In this document: positions 42,057 to 51,464 of the stretch, piece after piece
Position numbering within the stretch: position 1 is the stretch's first letter
Layout: each line of letters begins with the position of its first letter
Source: Labrys monachus
Lineage (GTDB): Bacteria > Pseudomonadota > Alphaproteobacteria > Rhizobiales > Labraceae
Direction: 5' to 3'
Assembly (NCBI RefSeq): GCF_030814655.1
Contig: NZ_JAUSVK010000001.1
Span: 6,455,001-6,519,000, forward strand
Length of the DNA: 64,000 nucleotides
Position numbers and translations under genes: made by a program
The notes under the pieces: model-generated
Databases searched by the model: none
What the model was told of the DNA's origin: nothing
What the model saw: the letters and a program-made list of their open reading frames with translations, nothing else

Positions 42057-45000
42057 GGCTGACGCGGCTCGATCTCGACCGCTACGGCCCGTTCACGGGG
42101 ACGGTGCTGGAGCTGCGGCCCGACGCCGCGCTGCATATCGTCCACGGCGCCAACGAGGCGGGCAAGAGCTCCGCCCTCGCCGCGATCACCGACCTCCTCT
42201 ACGGCTTCGAGCTGCGCAGTCCCGCCAATTTCCGCCATCGCTACGAGGATCTGCGCATCGGAGCCCATATGCGCGGGGCGGATGGCCGCGAACTCCGCTT
42301 CTGGCGCCGCAAGCGCAACCGCAACTCGCTCACCGACGACCAGGACGCGCCGCTCGACGAGGCGCTGCTTGAGCCGATGCTGGGCGGCATCTCGCGCGAC
42401 GTCTTCCTGGCGGCGTTCGGCCTCGGCCAGAGCGGGCTGCGCGAGGGCGCCCGCCAGATGCTGGCGGCGCAGGGCGAGGTCGGCGAAAGCCTGTTCGCGG
42501 CGGCGTCGGGGCTCCGGACGCTGATCGCCGTGCGCGCCGGGCTCGACGCGGAGGCCGACGGGCTGTTCGGGGTGCGCCGGTCGAGCAAGCGCGCCTTCTA
42601 CGAGGCGCAGGACCGCTACGACGCGGCCCGCAAGGCCCTGCGCGAACAGTCGTTGCGCGCCGACGACGTGCGCGAGCTCGATGCCGGCATCGCCGCCGGC
42701 GAGGCGCGCGCCGCGGCCCTGGCCGAACGGCTGAAGGAGGCCGGTGCACGCCGTTCCCGCATCGACCGCGTGCGGCGCGTCGCGCCGCTGCTCGCCGGTG
42801 TCGCAAGGGCGGAGGAAGGGCTCGCGGCCCTGGCCGGGGTGCCTGACCTGCCGCCGGGCTCCGCCGCCCGGATCGAAACGGCCCTCGCGGCCGCGGCGGC
42901 GGGCCGGGAGACCCTGGCACGGATCGCCCGCGAGGTGGCGGACGCCGAGGCGGCGCTGGCGGCGATCGCCGTCGACGAGGCCGTGCTCGCCGCCGGCGAG
43001 GCGATCGTCGCGCTCAATGACGAACGCGCGGCCCTCGCCAAGGCGCTGCAGGATCTGGCGCGGCGCCAGGAGGAGGCCCGCGAGGCCGCCGCGGCGCTCG
43101 ACGATTTCGCCCGCCGCCTCGGCCAGGCCGACCGCACGGCGCTCGCTCGGCTGCAGCCGAGCGACCTTGCGCTGGAGCGCATCCGCGTCCTGGCGGAACG
43201 GCGGCGCGCCGCCGAGCTCTCAGCCGCCGAGAGCGATCGCGCCGCACGGCGCGCCGGGGAAGCCATCGGCACGCTGGCGCAGAAGAGGGACGGGCTCGGG
43301 GCGGGCGGCGATCCTGAGCCGCTGCGCCGCCGCCTGCAGGCGATGCGTCCCGCGCTGGCCGAAGCGGCGGCGGCGCGCGACCGCGAAGCCGATCTCGCCC
43401 GTCGGCGCAGCCAGTTCGACGAGCGCCTCGCCCGCCTCTCTCCCGCCATCGGCGATCGGACGGCGCTGTGGTCATGGCCGGCGCCGCCCGAGGAGACCGT
43501 CGCGGCCTTCGAGCAGCGCTTTTCCGGGCTTGAGGCCGGGCAGCGGCAGGACGCCGCCGAGGCGGCCCGGCTCGAGGGCGTGATCGCCGCCAGCCGCCAG
43601 ACCATGGCCGCGGAGGGCGGCGAAGGGGATCTGGTGGACGACGCCCTGCTCGCCCGCCGGCGCGCGGAGCGCGACGACCTGTTCGACGTCGCGCTGGCCG
43701 ATCCGAGGACGGCATCGGTGAACGCCTATCGCCGGGCGGTGATGCAGGTCGACGACCTCGCGGACCGGCGCCTCGGCCAGGTCGAAAGGCTGGCGCGCCG
43801 CGACATGGCGGCCCATGCGCAGGCGGAAGCCGCGGCCGCGCTCGAAGCGGTGCGGGCGCGGCAGGCCCTGCGCAGCGCCGAGGAGAAGGAGATCCGCGAC
43901 CGCTGGCAGGCGCTGTTCGCGCCGCTGGGCTGTGCGGCAGAGGCCCCTGCGGTGATGCGCCGCTTCCTGGCCGAGGTCGTGCGCCTGCGCGAATTGCGGG
44001 CGGAACTCGCCGAGGCGGCGGCGACGGCGGCGCGGGCCGTCCGCCTGCTGGAGGAGGAGCGGCCGGCGCTCGAGGCGATCGCCGCGGAGGCCGGGCTGGC
44101 CGGTACGGCCGCGCAGAGCCTCCCCAGCCTGATCCGGCTCGTCGAGGACAGGCTGGACGGCCTGGACCAGTGGGCACGCGAAGCCCGTTCGCTGGACGAC
44201 CGCCTCGCGGCGGCGCGGCTGGATCTCGCCCGCGCCGAGACCGAGGCCGCGGAGGCCCGGGCGGCGCTGTCGGCGACGCAGGAGGGATGGACCGCGGCGC
44301 TCGCCGCGATCGGACTCATCGGCGGGGCCGGTGCGCAGGAGGCCGCCAAGGCGACCGAACTCTGGCTGGGCGTGCAGGGCAAGCTCGCCCAGCTCGCCAG
44401 CCTCGAACACCGCATCGCCGCCATTCTCGAAGACCGCGAGGGCTTTGTCGCCCGTGCGGCAGAGCTTGCGGGGCGGCTGCTTCCGGGCGGGCCGGCCGAG
44501 GCGATGCCGGCGGCGGCGGCGCTGATGGCCGCGCTCAACGGCGCGCGCGAGGCCGCCGCCCGGCGCCATGCGGCGCGCCAGCTTCTCGCCCGTCACCGCG
44601 CTGCCCTGGGAGAAGCCGCCGAGGCCCAGCGCGGGCGCGACGAGGCGCTGGCGGCGCTCGCGGCGGAGGCCGGGTGCGAGGCGGCGGGCCTGGCCGCGCT
44701 CGCCGGAGACCTCAATGCGCGCCTCCTGCTGCAGGAGGCGCTGCGCGAGGCGCGGGACAGCCTCGCGGCGCAGGGCGACGGCCTCGACGAGGCGGCGCTC
44801 CGGCAGGAGGCGGCCTCCATCGGCGCGGACCAGGCGGCCGGCGAGATCGCGGTGGTGCAGGCCGAACTCGCCGCCCTTGCGGAGGAGGACAAGCAGGCGG
44901 CGCTCGCGCTGGTCGAACTGAGGCGCCGGCGCGAGGCGATCGAGCGCGAGGCGGGCGCCGCCGGGGCGGCCCAGCGGCTGCAGGATGCGCGCAGCGACCT

Positions 45001-45499
45001 CGAGCGCATCGCCCGCGACTATCTCGTCCTCAAGGCTGCTTCGCTGCTGATCGACACCGGCCTGGAGCGTCAGCTCCGGACGGAGCAGGGGCCGCTGATC
45101 GCAGCCGCCGGCGCCCTCTTCGCGACCATCACCGAGAATGCCTTCGCCGGCATCGCCACGCTGTACGACGACGATGACAGGCTGCGCCTGGCGGCCCGGC
45201 GGCCGGGCGGCGAGACGATCGCGATCGAAGGCCTGAGCGAGGGCACGCGCGACCAGCTCTACCTCGCTCTGCGCCTCGCCAACCTCGAAGCCATGGCGGC
45301 GCGGCGCGTCGTGCCGCCCTTCATCGGCGACGACCTCGTCATCACCTTCGACGAGAGGCGCGTCGCCGCCACGCTCGCAGTCCTCGCCGCCGGCGGATCG
45401 CCTCTGCAGAAGATTCTCTTCACCCATCACCGGCATGTCGCAGAGATCGCAAAGGAACGGCTGGGAGACGCCGTCGATGTCGTAACGCTCGATCGCTAG
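42053..45499 (+). CDS. YhaN-like SMC/Rad50-type ATPase (AAA_27) with long coiled coil
   Basis: 1148 residues. The N terminus holds Walker A in HGANEAGKSS (near residue 33) and the YEDLRIGAHMRG region. Residues about 170-1000 are Ala/Glu/Arg-rich heptad sequence, a long coiled coil. The C terminus has the ABC signature LSEGTRDQLYLALRLA, Walker B PFIGDDLVITFDERR and the switch His in FTHHRHV. It resembles YhaN and the Rad50/SbcC group but lacks an evident zinc-hook CxxC. Partner of the preceding nuclease. Translationally coupled by ATGA. Probably acts in DNA end processing. Confidence 0.92.
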   Translation: MRLTRLDLDRYGPFTGTVLELRPDAALHIVHGANEAGKSSALAAITDLLYGFELRSPANFRHRYEDLRIGAHMRGADGRELRFWRRKRNRNSLTDDQDAPLDEALLEPMLGGISRDVFLAAFGLGQSGLREGARQMLAAQGEVGESLFAAASGLRTLIAVRAGLDAEADGLFGVRRSSKRAFYEAQDRYDAARKALREQSLRADDVRELDAGIAAGEARAAALAERLKEAGARRSRIDRVRRVAPLLAGVARAEEGLAALAGVPDLPPGSAARIETALAAAAAGRETLARIAREVADAEAALAAIAVDEAVLAAGEAIVALNDERAALAKALQDLARRQEEAREAAAALDDFARRLGQADRTALARLQPSDLALERIRVLAERRRAAELSAAESDRAARRAGEAIGTLAQKRDGLGAGGDPEPLRRRLQAMRPALAEAAAARDREADLARRRSQFDERLARLSPAIGDRTALWSWPAPPEETVAAFEQRFSGLEAGQRQDAAEAARLEGVIAASRQTMAAEGGEGDLVDDALLARRRAERDDLFDVALADPRTASVNAYRRAVMQVDDLADRRLGQVERLARRDMAAHAQAEAAAALEAVRARQALRSAEEKEIRDRWQALFAPLGCAAEAPAVMRRFLAEVVRLRELRAELAEAAATAARAVRLLEEERPALEAIAAEAGLAGTAAQSLPSLIRLVEDRLDGLDQWAREARSLDDRLAAARLDLARAETEAAEARAALSATQEGWTAALAAIGLIGGAGAQEAAKATELWLGVQGKLAQLASLEHRIAAILEDREGFVARAAELAGRLLPGGPAEAMPAAAALMAALNGAREAAARRHAARQLLARHRAALGEAAEAQRGRDEALAALAAEAGCEAAGLAALAGDLNARLLLQEALREARDSLAAQGDGLDEAALRQEAASIGADQAAGEIAVVQAELAALAEEDKQAALALVELRRRREAIEREAGAAGAAQRLQDARSDLERIARDYLVLKAASLLIDTGLERQLRTEQGPLIAAAGALFATITENAFAGIATLYDDDDRLRLAARRPGGETIAIEGLSEGTRDQLYLALRLANLEAMAARRVVPPFIGDDLVITFDERRVAATLAVLAAGGSPLQKILFTHHRHVAEIAKERLGDAVDVVTLDR

Positions 45500-45660
45500 A
45501 TCGACGGTGCCTGGCCGGGGGGATAGTGTTGCGGCAAATAATACCACTTTTGCGTGTTCATCATCCATTCAGTTCGAATCAGGTAATCTTCGTCCTCAAG
45601 TTAAGGATATCGGTGTCTTCGACGGACCGTATCGCTTGAACAGCCCTTGAGGAGTTGACC

Positions 45661-45975
45661 ATGTTCGGGAAGATCATTGCTTCGGGCCTGGTTCTGGCCA
45701 CTGTCGCGGGCGCTTCGCTTGCGGCAACCGGAACGGCGGAAGCGCGCTATGGCCGCAACGGCGCCTTCGCCGGCGGCGCGGCGGCCGGTGTCGTCGGCGG
45801 CCTGCTGCTCGGCGGCGCGATCGCCAACCAGAACCGCTATGAGGACGAGGGTCCTGCCTATTACGAGGATCCGGCGCCTGTGTATGTCGAGCCCCGCTGC
45901 TATTTCCAGCGCCAGCGCGTGCCGAACGAATATGACCCGGGCTGGCATATCGAGCGCGTGCGGGTCTGCCAGTAG
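45661..45975 (+). CDS. Small exported Gly-rich (glycine-zipper) protein
   Basis: 104 residues. Sec signal peptide (FGKIIASGLVLATVAGASLAA, cleavage near AEA-RY). A glycine-zipper segment GAFAGGAAAGVVGGLLLGGAIA follows, then an acidic Tyr/Pro-rich part and a C-terminal CYFQRQRVPNEYDPGW...RVC with two Cys that could form a disulfide. GAGGAG lies 7 bases before the ATG. An A/T-rich promoter region (45500-45650) precedes it and a strong terminator follows, so it is a single-gene unit. Similar small proteins are abundant in the envelope of Hyphomicrobiales; function unknown. Confidence 0.85.
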   Translation: MFGKIIASGLVLATVAGASLAATGTAEARYGRNGAFAGGAAAGVVGGLLLGGAIANQNRYEDEGPAYYEDPAPVYVEPRCYFQRQRVPNEYDPGWHIERVRVCQ

Positions 45976-46013
45976 CACGCCCCGGACGGATCGCCGGCGC
46001 GATGCATCGGAAA

Positions 46014-46038
46014 GCCCCGCCCTTCGGGCGGGGTTTTT
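46014..46038 (+). terminator. Rho-independent terminator
   Basis: Perfect 8-bp stem CCCCGCCC / GGGCGGGG with a 3-base loop (or UUCG-type tetraloop) followed by TTTTT. It lies 39 bases after the stop of the Gly-rich protein gene. Confidence 0.92.
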
Positions 46039-46125
46039 GCTATAAGCGCCTTCCCATTATCCGCCGGACGGGTCGAACGCGCGGAGCGAACAGGCTGACC
46101 GGATCGCTGCCCGCGGTCGCCGTCC

Positions 46126-46262
46126 GGCTCTGAGCCGCATCAGGCCGTCGTCGACCACCAGCGTCTGGCCAGTGACGAAGCGCGCATCTGCGCTGGTGAG
46201 GAAGGCGACGGGGCCCGCGATATCGGTGGGCCTGGAGGCGCCGCTCGGCGTCACCTTGTTCG
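46126..46262 (-). pseudogene. C-terminal fragment of a short-chain dehydrogenase (SDR)
   Basis: The minus strand encodes about 45 residues typical of SDR C termini: RPTDIAGPVAFLTSADARFVTGQTLVVDDG. No Rossmann start (TGxxxGIG) or YxxxK catalytic site is found upstream in any minus frame before the hisN gene, and the other frames are interrupted. It is therefore a truncated relic. The rest of the 728-base interval 45976-46703 holds the terminator and no other recognisable gene. Confidence 0.65.
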
Positions 46263-46703
46263 AGAGGGCCGGGCGGTACCCTCGGTTGGTCGCCCAGGGA
46301 GAGAACCTGCTGGCCGATGATCTCCCGCCGGGGCGTCTCGCCCGTATCGAGCTGGAGGGGCCGGCAGCCGGCATGATGCCGTTCCAGGCGGTCTATCCCG
46401 TCGACAGGATGCCCGGTCCGGCCGGAAGGTGGCTGCTGCAGCGCTTCTGTCCTCACGAGCGCGCCGGCGAGGTCATTTTTCAGAAAAAGGTGGCGGACTT
46501 CTCGACCAGGGGGGCGCGTCAAACCAATTTGCTCCGGCCTTGCCGCCGCAAAATCTCCGTGCGACGCCGGCGGCTCAGGGGGCCTGCGCATTTCCGCCCG
46601 GCGGCGGCCCGCTGCAAAAAGGTGTTTCCGCGCATAGGGGTTTGCTCTAGTGGAAGTCGGCGCGGGCTGCCGGATGCAGCGTCCGGGAGCGGGAGAAAAA
46701 GCG

Positions 46704-47498
46704 ATGGCGCCGGTGGATTTCGAAGCTTTTGTGGATGAGCTGGCGAACGTCTCGGGCACGACGATCATGCCGTTCTTCCGTTCGGCTCTCGGCGTCGAGG
46801 ACAAGTCGGGCGGGGTCGATTTCGATCCGGTCACCGAGGCCGACCGCGCGGCCGAGGCGGCGATCCGCCAGAAGATCCGGGCGACCTTTCCCACCCATGG
46901 CGTGATGGGGGAGGAATATGGCTCCGAGCGGCTCGATGCCGAGTTCGTCTGGGTGCTCGACCCGATCGACGGCACCAAATCCTTCATTTCCGGCATGGTC
47001 GGCTGGGGCACGCTGATCGGGCTGCTGCGCAACGGGCAGCCCTGCTACGGCATGATGCATCAGCCCTTCACCCGCGAGCGCTTTTCGGGCGACGGCGGTT
47101 CGGCCAAATATCGCGGTCCCGGCGGCGAACGCGTGCTGCGCACCCGTCCCTGCGCCACCCTCGCCGACGCGGTGCTCTACACCACCACGCCGCGCCTGAT
47201 GGCGCCCGCCGAGCAGGTGCGCTTTTCCGTCATCGAGGAGAAGGTGAAGCTCTCGCGCTATGGCGGCGACTGCTACGCCTATGCCATGCTGGCGATGGGG
47301 CTCGTCGACCTCATCATCGAGGCCAGCCTCCAGCCTTACGACATCACTGCCCTGATTCCGATCATCGAGGGGGCGGGCGGCGTCATCACCACCTGGGACG
47401 GCGGTCCGGCCCAGGCAGGCGGGCGCATCGTCGCCGCCGGGGATGCGCGGGTCCATGCGGCAGCGCTCGCTTTGCTGCAGGCCTCGTTCGAGGCCTGA
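46704..47498 (+). CDS. hisN: Histidinol-phosphatase of the inositol monophosphatase family
   Basis: 264 residues. IMPase motifs: Glu/Asp pair GEEYGSE (metal 1), WVLDPIDGTKSF (metal 1/2 Asp, catalytic Thr) and QPYDITALIPIIEGAGG (third metal Asp). The wording matches alphaproteobacterial HisN (YGGDCYAYAMLAMG; GRIVAAGD), which removes phosphate from L-histidinol phosphate, the penultimate step of histidine synthesis. GGGAGAAAAAGCG precedes the ATG at 46704. Convergent with the hydrolase gene. Other IMPase activities cannot be fully excluded. Confidence 0.88.
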   Translation: MAPVDFEAFVDELANVSGTTIMPFFRSALGVEDKSGGVDFDPVTEADRAAEAAIRQKIRATFPTHGVMGEEYGSERLDAEFVWVLDPIDGTKSFISGMVGWGTLIGLLRNGQPCYGMMHQPFTRERFSGDGGSAKYRGPGGERVLRTRPCATLADAVLYTTTPRLMAPAEQVRFSVIEEKVKLSRYGGDCYAYAMLAMGLVDLIIEASLQPYDITALIPIIEGAGGVITTWDGGPAQAGGRIVAAGDARVHAAALALLQASFEA

Positions 47499-47532
47499 GG
47501 CATCGCAGGGCAGCGGCCCCGGCCCTCCCGCT

Positions 47533-48471
47533 TCAGGGCTGCGATCCCGGCACGAAGGCGTCGAAGGCGGCCCAGAAGGCGTTCCGGATGTCGTCGCGTT
47601 CCTGCATGATCTCGTGCCGGGCTCCCGGCAGCGTCAGCGTGCGGGACGCGCGCAGCCTTGCGGTGAAATGCTCGGCCGCCGAGGACGACACCACCCGGTC
47701 CTCGCCGGCGAGGAAGGCCAGCACGGGGATGCGCCAGTCCGCGCCGAAGCGGGGATCCAGCAGCCGGTCCATCGCCACGAATGCCGCCCGGACCCAGCCG
47801 ATGGTCGGCCCGCCGATGGCGAGCGCGGGCGCGCGCTCGGCGACGATAGCGGCCCGGCCATAGCGCAGCGGGTCCGAGGTGACGGGATTGCCCAGGAACG
47901 GCTTCAGCGCGACCGGATGCGGCGACCAGCCCGGCACGATGCGCTCCGACAGGCCGGCGAGGCTGAGCACACGGGCCGTCAGCCGGGCGGCGGGCGGCTT
48001 GCCGCCGATGTCGATCATCGGCGCAGTGACGGCGAGGCGCTCGAACCAGGACGCCCCGGGTGGCAGGGTGTCGAAGAGGATGGCGGCACCCATCGAATGG
48101 GCGAGCCCGTAGAAGGGCGGCGGACATTCGGGCAGGGCGATCTGGCGGACGAAAGCCTCGACGTCCCGGCCGAAATCCCGGAAGTCGCCGATATGGCCGA
48201 GCCGAGGATCGCTCAGCAGGCGGTCCGATCCGCCCTGGCCGCGCCAGTCGAGCGTCGCCACCGCGAAGCCGCGGGCGCGCAGGTCGCGGATCACCTCGAA
48301 ATATTTCTCGATGAATTCCGACCGGCCCTGGAACAGGCAGACCGTTCCCTTCGGCCGGGGGGACAGCGAAGCCCAGCGCGCAGTGCGCAGCGTGATGCCG
48401 TCCCGCGCTTTGATCATCTCGACCACGGCACCGGCGGGACAGGGATTTTCGGGGCAGTCGAACAGCGGCAT
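47533..48471 (-). CDS. Alpha/beta hydrolase, lysophospholipase (PldB)-like
   Basis: 312 residues. Alpha/beta-hydrolase core: VCLFQGRSEFIEKYFEV (oxyanion strand), ATLDWRGQGGSD, nucleophile elbow GLAHSMGAAI with the catalytic Ser, an acid in FLAGEDRVV and the His in GARHEIMQE. The arrangement and MPLFDCPENP start match the alphaproteobacterial lysophospholipase L2-like family. An upstream ATG (48510) would add 13 residues. No signal peptide. Substrate probably lysophospholipid or monoacylglycerol, inferred from family. Confidence 0.88.
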   Translation of the reverse strand: MPLFDCPENPCPAGAVVEMIKARDGITLRTARWASLSPRPKGTVCLFQGRSEFIEKYFEVIRDLRARGFAVATLDWRGQGGSDRLLSDPRLGHIGDFRDFGRDVEAFVRQIALPECPPPFYGLAHSMGAAILFDTLPPGASWFERLAVTAPMIDIGGKPPAARLTARVLSLAGLSERIVPGWSPHPVALKPFLGNPVTSDPLRYGRAAIVAERAPALAIGGPTIGWVRAAFVAMDRLLDPRFGADWRIPVLAFLAGEDRVVSSSAAEHFTARLRASRTLTLPGARHEIMQERDDIRNAFWAAFDAFVPGSQP

Positions 48472-48614
48472 GAAACCCCGGAGGCGAGGAGGGAAGCCGC
48501 TCCATAGCATCTTTCAGGCCGGCCGCGCACCCATGCTGAGGGCGAACGAGCCCGCCTGCACCGAGGGCGCAGGCGGGCTGCCGGACCGCTCCGGAATCAC
48601 GCCGTACAGACATC

Positions 48615-49064
48615 TTACCAGCGTGGACCACTCCAGGGCCGCGGCGGCGACCAATCGTCGTCGCTCCATTGGCGGGGCGGATGATCCCAGCCGATCCGCC
48701 GCAGGCCCGTAATCTCGGTGGTGCGGCCGTCGACCACGATCAGGACGCGACCGCCGTCCTGATCGCCGGCGACGACGATATAGCTGCCGCCCCGCACGCG
48801 CTTGATCTCGACATCGCGATAGCCGCGCCGGAACAGGCTGCCGATGATGGCGCGTGGCGGCAGCAGGTCGGCATAGGCCGGCGGGGGCCCTCCGCCCCGC
48901 GGGAGGGGAGGCGGCGGCAATTCGTCGGCCGGAGGCGGCGGCAGGGCAGGCAGTCGGCGGATCAAGCCGAAGGGAGCGCCTCGGAAGAGGGGGGCGTCCT
49001 GAGCCAGGGCCACCCCGGTCAGGAAGAGGCCGGCAATGACGCCGAGCAGAGCTCTGCGGAACAT
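48615..49064 (-). CDS. Exported Pro-rich protein with PepSY-like C-terminal region
   Basis: 149 residues. Signal peptide FRRALLGVIAGLFLTGVALAQD. A proline-rich stretch (ALPPPPADELPPPPLPRGGG) is followed by a small alpha/beta unit PPRAIIGSLFRRGYRDVEIKRVRGGSYIVVAGDQDGGRVLIVVDGRT, like PepSY-type domains. The end is Trp/Pro-rich. GGAGAT precedes the ATG. Periplasmic or envelope protein of unknown function, common in Hyphomicrobiales. Confidence 0.8.
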   Translation of the reverse strand: MFRRALLGVIAGLFLTGVALAQDAPLFRGAPFGLIRRLPALPPPPADELPPPPLPRGGGPPPAYADLLPPRAIIGSLFRRGYRDVEIKRVRGGSYIVVAGDQDGGRVLIVVDGRTTEITGLRRIGWDHPPRQWSDDDWSPPRPWSGPRW

Positions 49065-49133
49065 GATGCATCTCCAGACCGGACCGATCGCCATCCTAGC
49101 GGCCGCTGTGTGAATGCCGCCGCAAGTGTCCGT

Positions 49134-50012
49134 TCAGCCTGCGTTCATCAACGACAGCGGCCGGACGGGGAGGGGGGCGGCGAGATCCCGCAGGAACGCC
49201 GCGGTGGCGTGGGGCTGGATGGACGCGCTCCGCACGATGTCGTCGAAGCGGCGGGTCAGCATGCGGATATGCTCGCTCGCATTGAGCACGAGATAGGTCG
49301 GGCCGAGATAGACCGCCGCCCGCGAATGGCCGAACACGGTGAAGGGCGCCGAATAGGTCTGCCTGAGATCGTAGAGGTGGAGGCGCAGGGTCGGATAGAG
49401 CTCGTCCGTCAGCGCCGCCATGGCATTGAGCTGGGCGTGGCGGGCCGGGGCGTCGAGCCCCTGCCACTGGCTGCGGCCTTCGGCGAAGGCCTGCAGCGCC
49501 TGGAGGGAGACGCAGGCTTCCATCTCGCCGCCGTCGCGGATGGAGGCGATGATATGGCGGCGGCGCTCCGTCAGCAGCGGATTGGGCTCCGGGCCCAGCG
49601 CCGCGGCATATTCGAACCGCATCACCTCGTCGGTCTTCATGAAGTCGGGGAAGGACATCGGCACGGTGCGCAGCTTCCGCCCGGCGGCTTCGGCGTGCCA
49701 GCGCAGGAAGCGCTCGTCGAAGGGAGCGTGGGCCTGGGTCTCGATGGTGAGGACGGCCTCCACCAGTTCCGCACCGACCTGCTCGCGCTGGCTGAGGCCC
49801 AGAAGCCAGTCGATGGAGATGCGGCAGCCCTTGGCGATGGCCACCAGGGTCTCCGCCCGGGGCAGGCGGTCATTGTCGGCCGACAGCAGCTGCGACAGCG
49901 TCGAGCGGTCGATTCCCACATGCCGGGCGAAGCCCGCCTGATTGAGGCCGGCCTGCGCGATCACGCGTTCGAGCCTGTCGCGGAAGCCTTGCGCAGCCGT
50001 CGGATGAGCCAT
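49134..50012 (-). CDS. XRE-family helix-turn-helix regulator with large C-terminal domain
   Basis: 292 residues. N-terminal HTH_XRE (about 10-75): RLERVIAQAGLNQAGFARHVGIDRSTLSQLLS. The remaining 220 residues are an unrecognised, probably ligand- or oligomer-forming domain (RFEYAAALGPEPNPLLTERRRHIIASI; YDLRQTYSAPFTVFGHSRAAVYLG). It is divergent from the fatty-acid desaturase gene, 151 bases apart in an A/T-rich interval, and likely controls it and itself. No membrane segment. Confidence 0.88.
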   Translation of the reverse strand: MAHPTAAQGFRDRLERVIAQAGLNQAGFARHVGIDRSTLSQLLSADNDRLPRAETLVAIAKGCRISIDWLLGLSQREQVGAELVEAVLTIETQAHAPFDERFLRWHAEAAGRKLRTVPMSFPDFMKTDEVMRFEYAAALGPEPNPLLTERRRHIIASIRDGGEMEACVSLQALQAFAEGRSQWQGLDAPARHAQLNAMAALTDELYPTLRLHLYDLRQTYSAPFTVFGHSRAAVYLGPTYLVLNASEHIRMLTRRFDDIVRSASIQPHATAAFLRDLAAPLPVRPLSLMNAG

Positions 50013-50163
50013 GGTGTGTGCCGATGTTTATGAAAATCAACAAAGAGGACGATAACCAACACTTAGAAACAGAAGGCGACAAATGTCAATGTTCAGAGAT
50101 AACAGCATCCTTGTGTGATTTAGCGATTCGTCCCATTCTGCCTTGTATTCTGGAGCAATTTGA
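50013..50163. promoter_or_regulatory. Divergent promoter interval of XRE regulator and desaturase
   Basis: 151 bases, markedly A/T-rich compared with the flanks (ATGAAAATCAACAAAGAGG, ACACTTAGAAACAGAAGG). GGAG 9 bases before the ATG at 50164 serves the desaturase. No long palindrome is visible. Confidence 0.5.
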
Positions 50164-51138
50164 ATGCGTAAGGCGGGAATGCGGATTGCGCGGGTCCGGC
50201 GGCCGATCGAATGGCCGACGGTGGCGCTGGCGGGGACAATCTATGGTTTTTGGGGGGTGTTGACCTATTTTCACACCCTTTTCCCGCTATGGTTGTGGAT
50301 TCCGCTCGGCGCATGGACGGTCGCCTGGCACGCGTCGCTGCAGCATGAGATCATCCACGGCCACCCCACCGCCAGCCGGGCCGTCAACCGCCTCGTCGGC
50401 TGCTGGCCGCTCCTGCTGTGGCTGCCCTACGAATCCTACCGCATCAGCCATCTGGTGCATCATCGGGACGAAAGGCTGACCGATCCCCTCGACGATCCGG
50501 AATCGCATTACTGGACGCAGGAGCAGTGGGACCGGCTCGGCCTGCTGCATGCGCTGGCGGTGCGGGCCAACGCGACCTTCCTGGGGCGGATCACCATCGG
50601 CCCGGCGCGCTCGATCTATTGCTTCGTGCAGCGCGAGGCCCGCCTCGTCTGGCAGGGAAATGCGATGCATCGCCGCATCTGGGCGGGGCATGCGCTGCAG
50701 CTGGCCGTCGTGCTGGCGTGGCTGGTCTTCGCCTGCGGCCTCAACCCGCTGCTGTATTTCGTCGCCATCGTCTATCCGGGCACGGCGCTGATGCTGGTGC
50801 GCTCCTATGCCGAGCACCGCGCCGAAAGCGAGGTCGACGAACGCACCGCCATCGTCGAGAACGCGCCGGTGCTCGGGCTGCTGTTCCTCTACAACAACCT
50901 TCATGTCGTGCATCACGAACAGCCGACGATGCCCTGGTACCAGATCCCGGCATGGTATCGCGCCCATCGCGCCAGGCTGGTGAGGGACAATGGCGGCCTG
51001 GTCTATGACGGCTATCTCGATGTCGCCCGGCGCTATTTCCTGACCGCGCACGACACCCTGATCCATCCGCTCGGCCGCGTCCCGGCGCTGGACGCCGAGA
51101 GGCCGGAAACACCGGCGCCGGCCCTTGCGGGGGCGTGA
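50164..51138 (+). CDS. Membrane fatty acid desaturase / hydroxylase
   Basis: 324 residues with four or more membrane spans. The three His boxes of the di-iron membrane desaturase family are complete: HEIIHGH, HLVHHR and HVVHHE. The last box sits in LYNNLHVVHHEQPTMPWYQIP, seen in alphaproteobacterial desaturases of the beta-carotene hydroxylase/fatty-acid group. It introduces a double bond or hydroxyl in a lipid chain using O2 and an electron donor. Likely regulated by the divergent XRE protein, perhaps in response to temperature or lipid state (inference). Confidence 0.9.
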   Translation: MRKAGMRIARVRRPIEWPTVALAGTIYGFWGVLTYFHTLFPLWLWIPLGAWTVAWHASLQHEIIHGHPTASRAVNRLVGCWPLLLWLPYESYRISHLVHHRDERLTDPLDDPESHYWTQEQWDRLGLLHALAVRANATFLGRITIGPARSIYCFVQREARLVWQGNAMHRRIWAGHALQLAVVLAWLVFACGLNPLLYFVAIVYPGTALMLVRSYAEHRAESEVDERTAIVENAPVLGLLFLYNNLHVVHHEQPTMPWYQIPAWYRAHRARLVRDNGGLVYDGYLDVARRYFLTAHDTLIHPLGRVPALDAERPETPAPALAGA

Positions 51139-51464
51139 CCGGCGCGCGCAAGCGCGTTTGGAAATTGAAGGTCATTCCGGGCGCGACGGCCACAGGTCAG
51201 GAACGCATCGGGCGCGACCCAGGATGTTGCGCGGAAGGCTCTTCACCGATGGCGGGAGGCCGCGCAAAGCGAGGTTGGAAGGGGCGGGCCGGCAGCCTCC
51301 GTCCCGACAAGACAGATCTGCCGGGCGGCACCCGAATCCGTCAATTTTTCGAAATGACACCTTCCCCCGGCCTCGACGGCGATGGCGGGTGGCGCCTCTC
51401 CCTGCCCGCCTCGAAGGGCGCGACGTTCGCGCGCCCATTTCCGCGGGACGGCGGAGCGGCCTTG
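51139..51464. other. Gene-free interval between convergent desaturase and Omp19-like genes
   Basis: 326 bases. No frame shows family features. Short self-complementary pieces (GCGCGCAAGCGCG at 51142) may end transcripts. Nothing else is seen. Confidence 0.4.
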
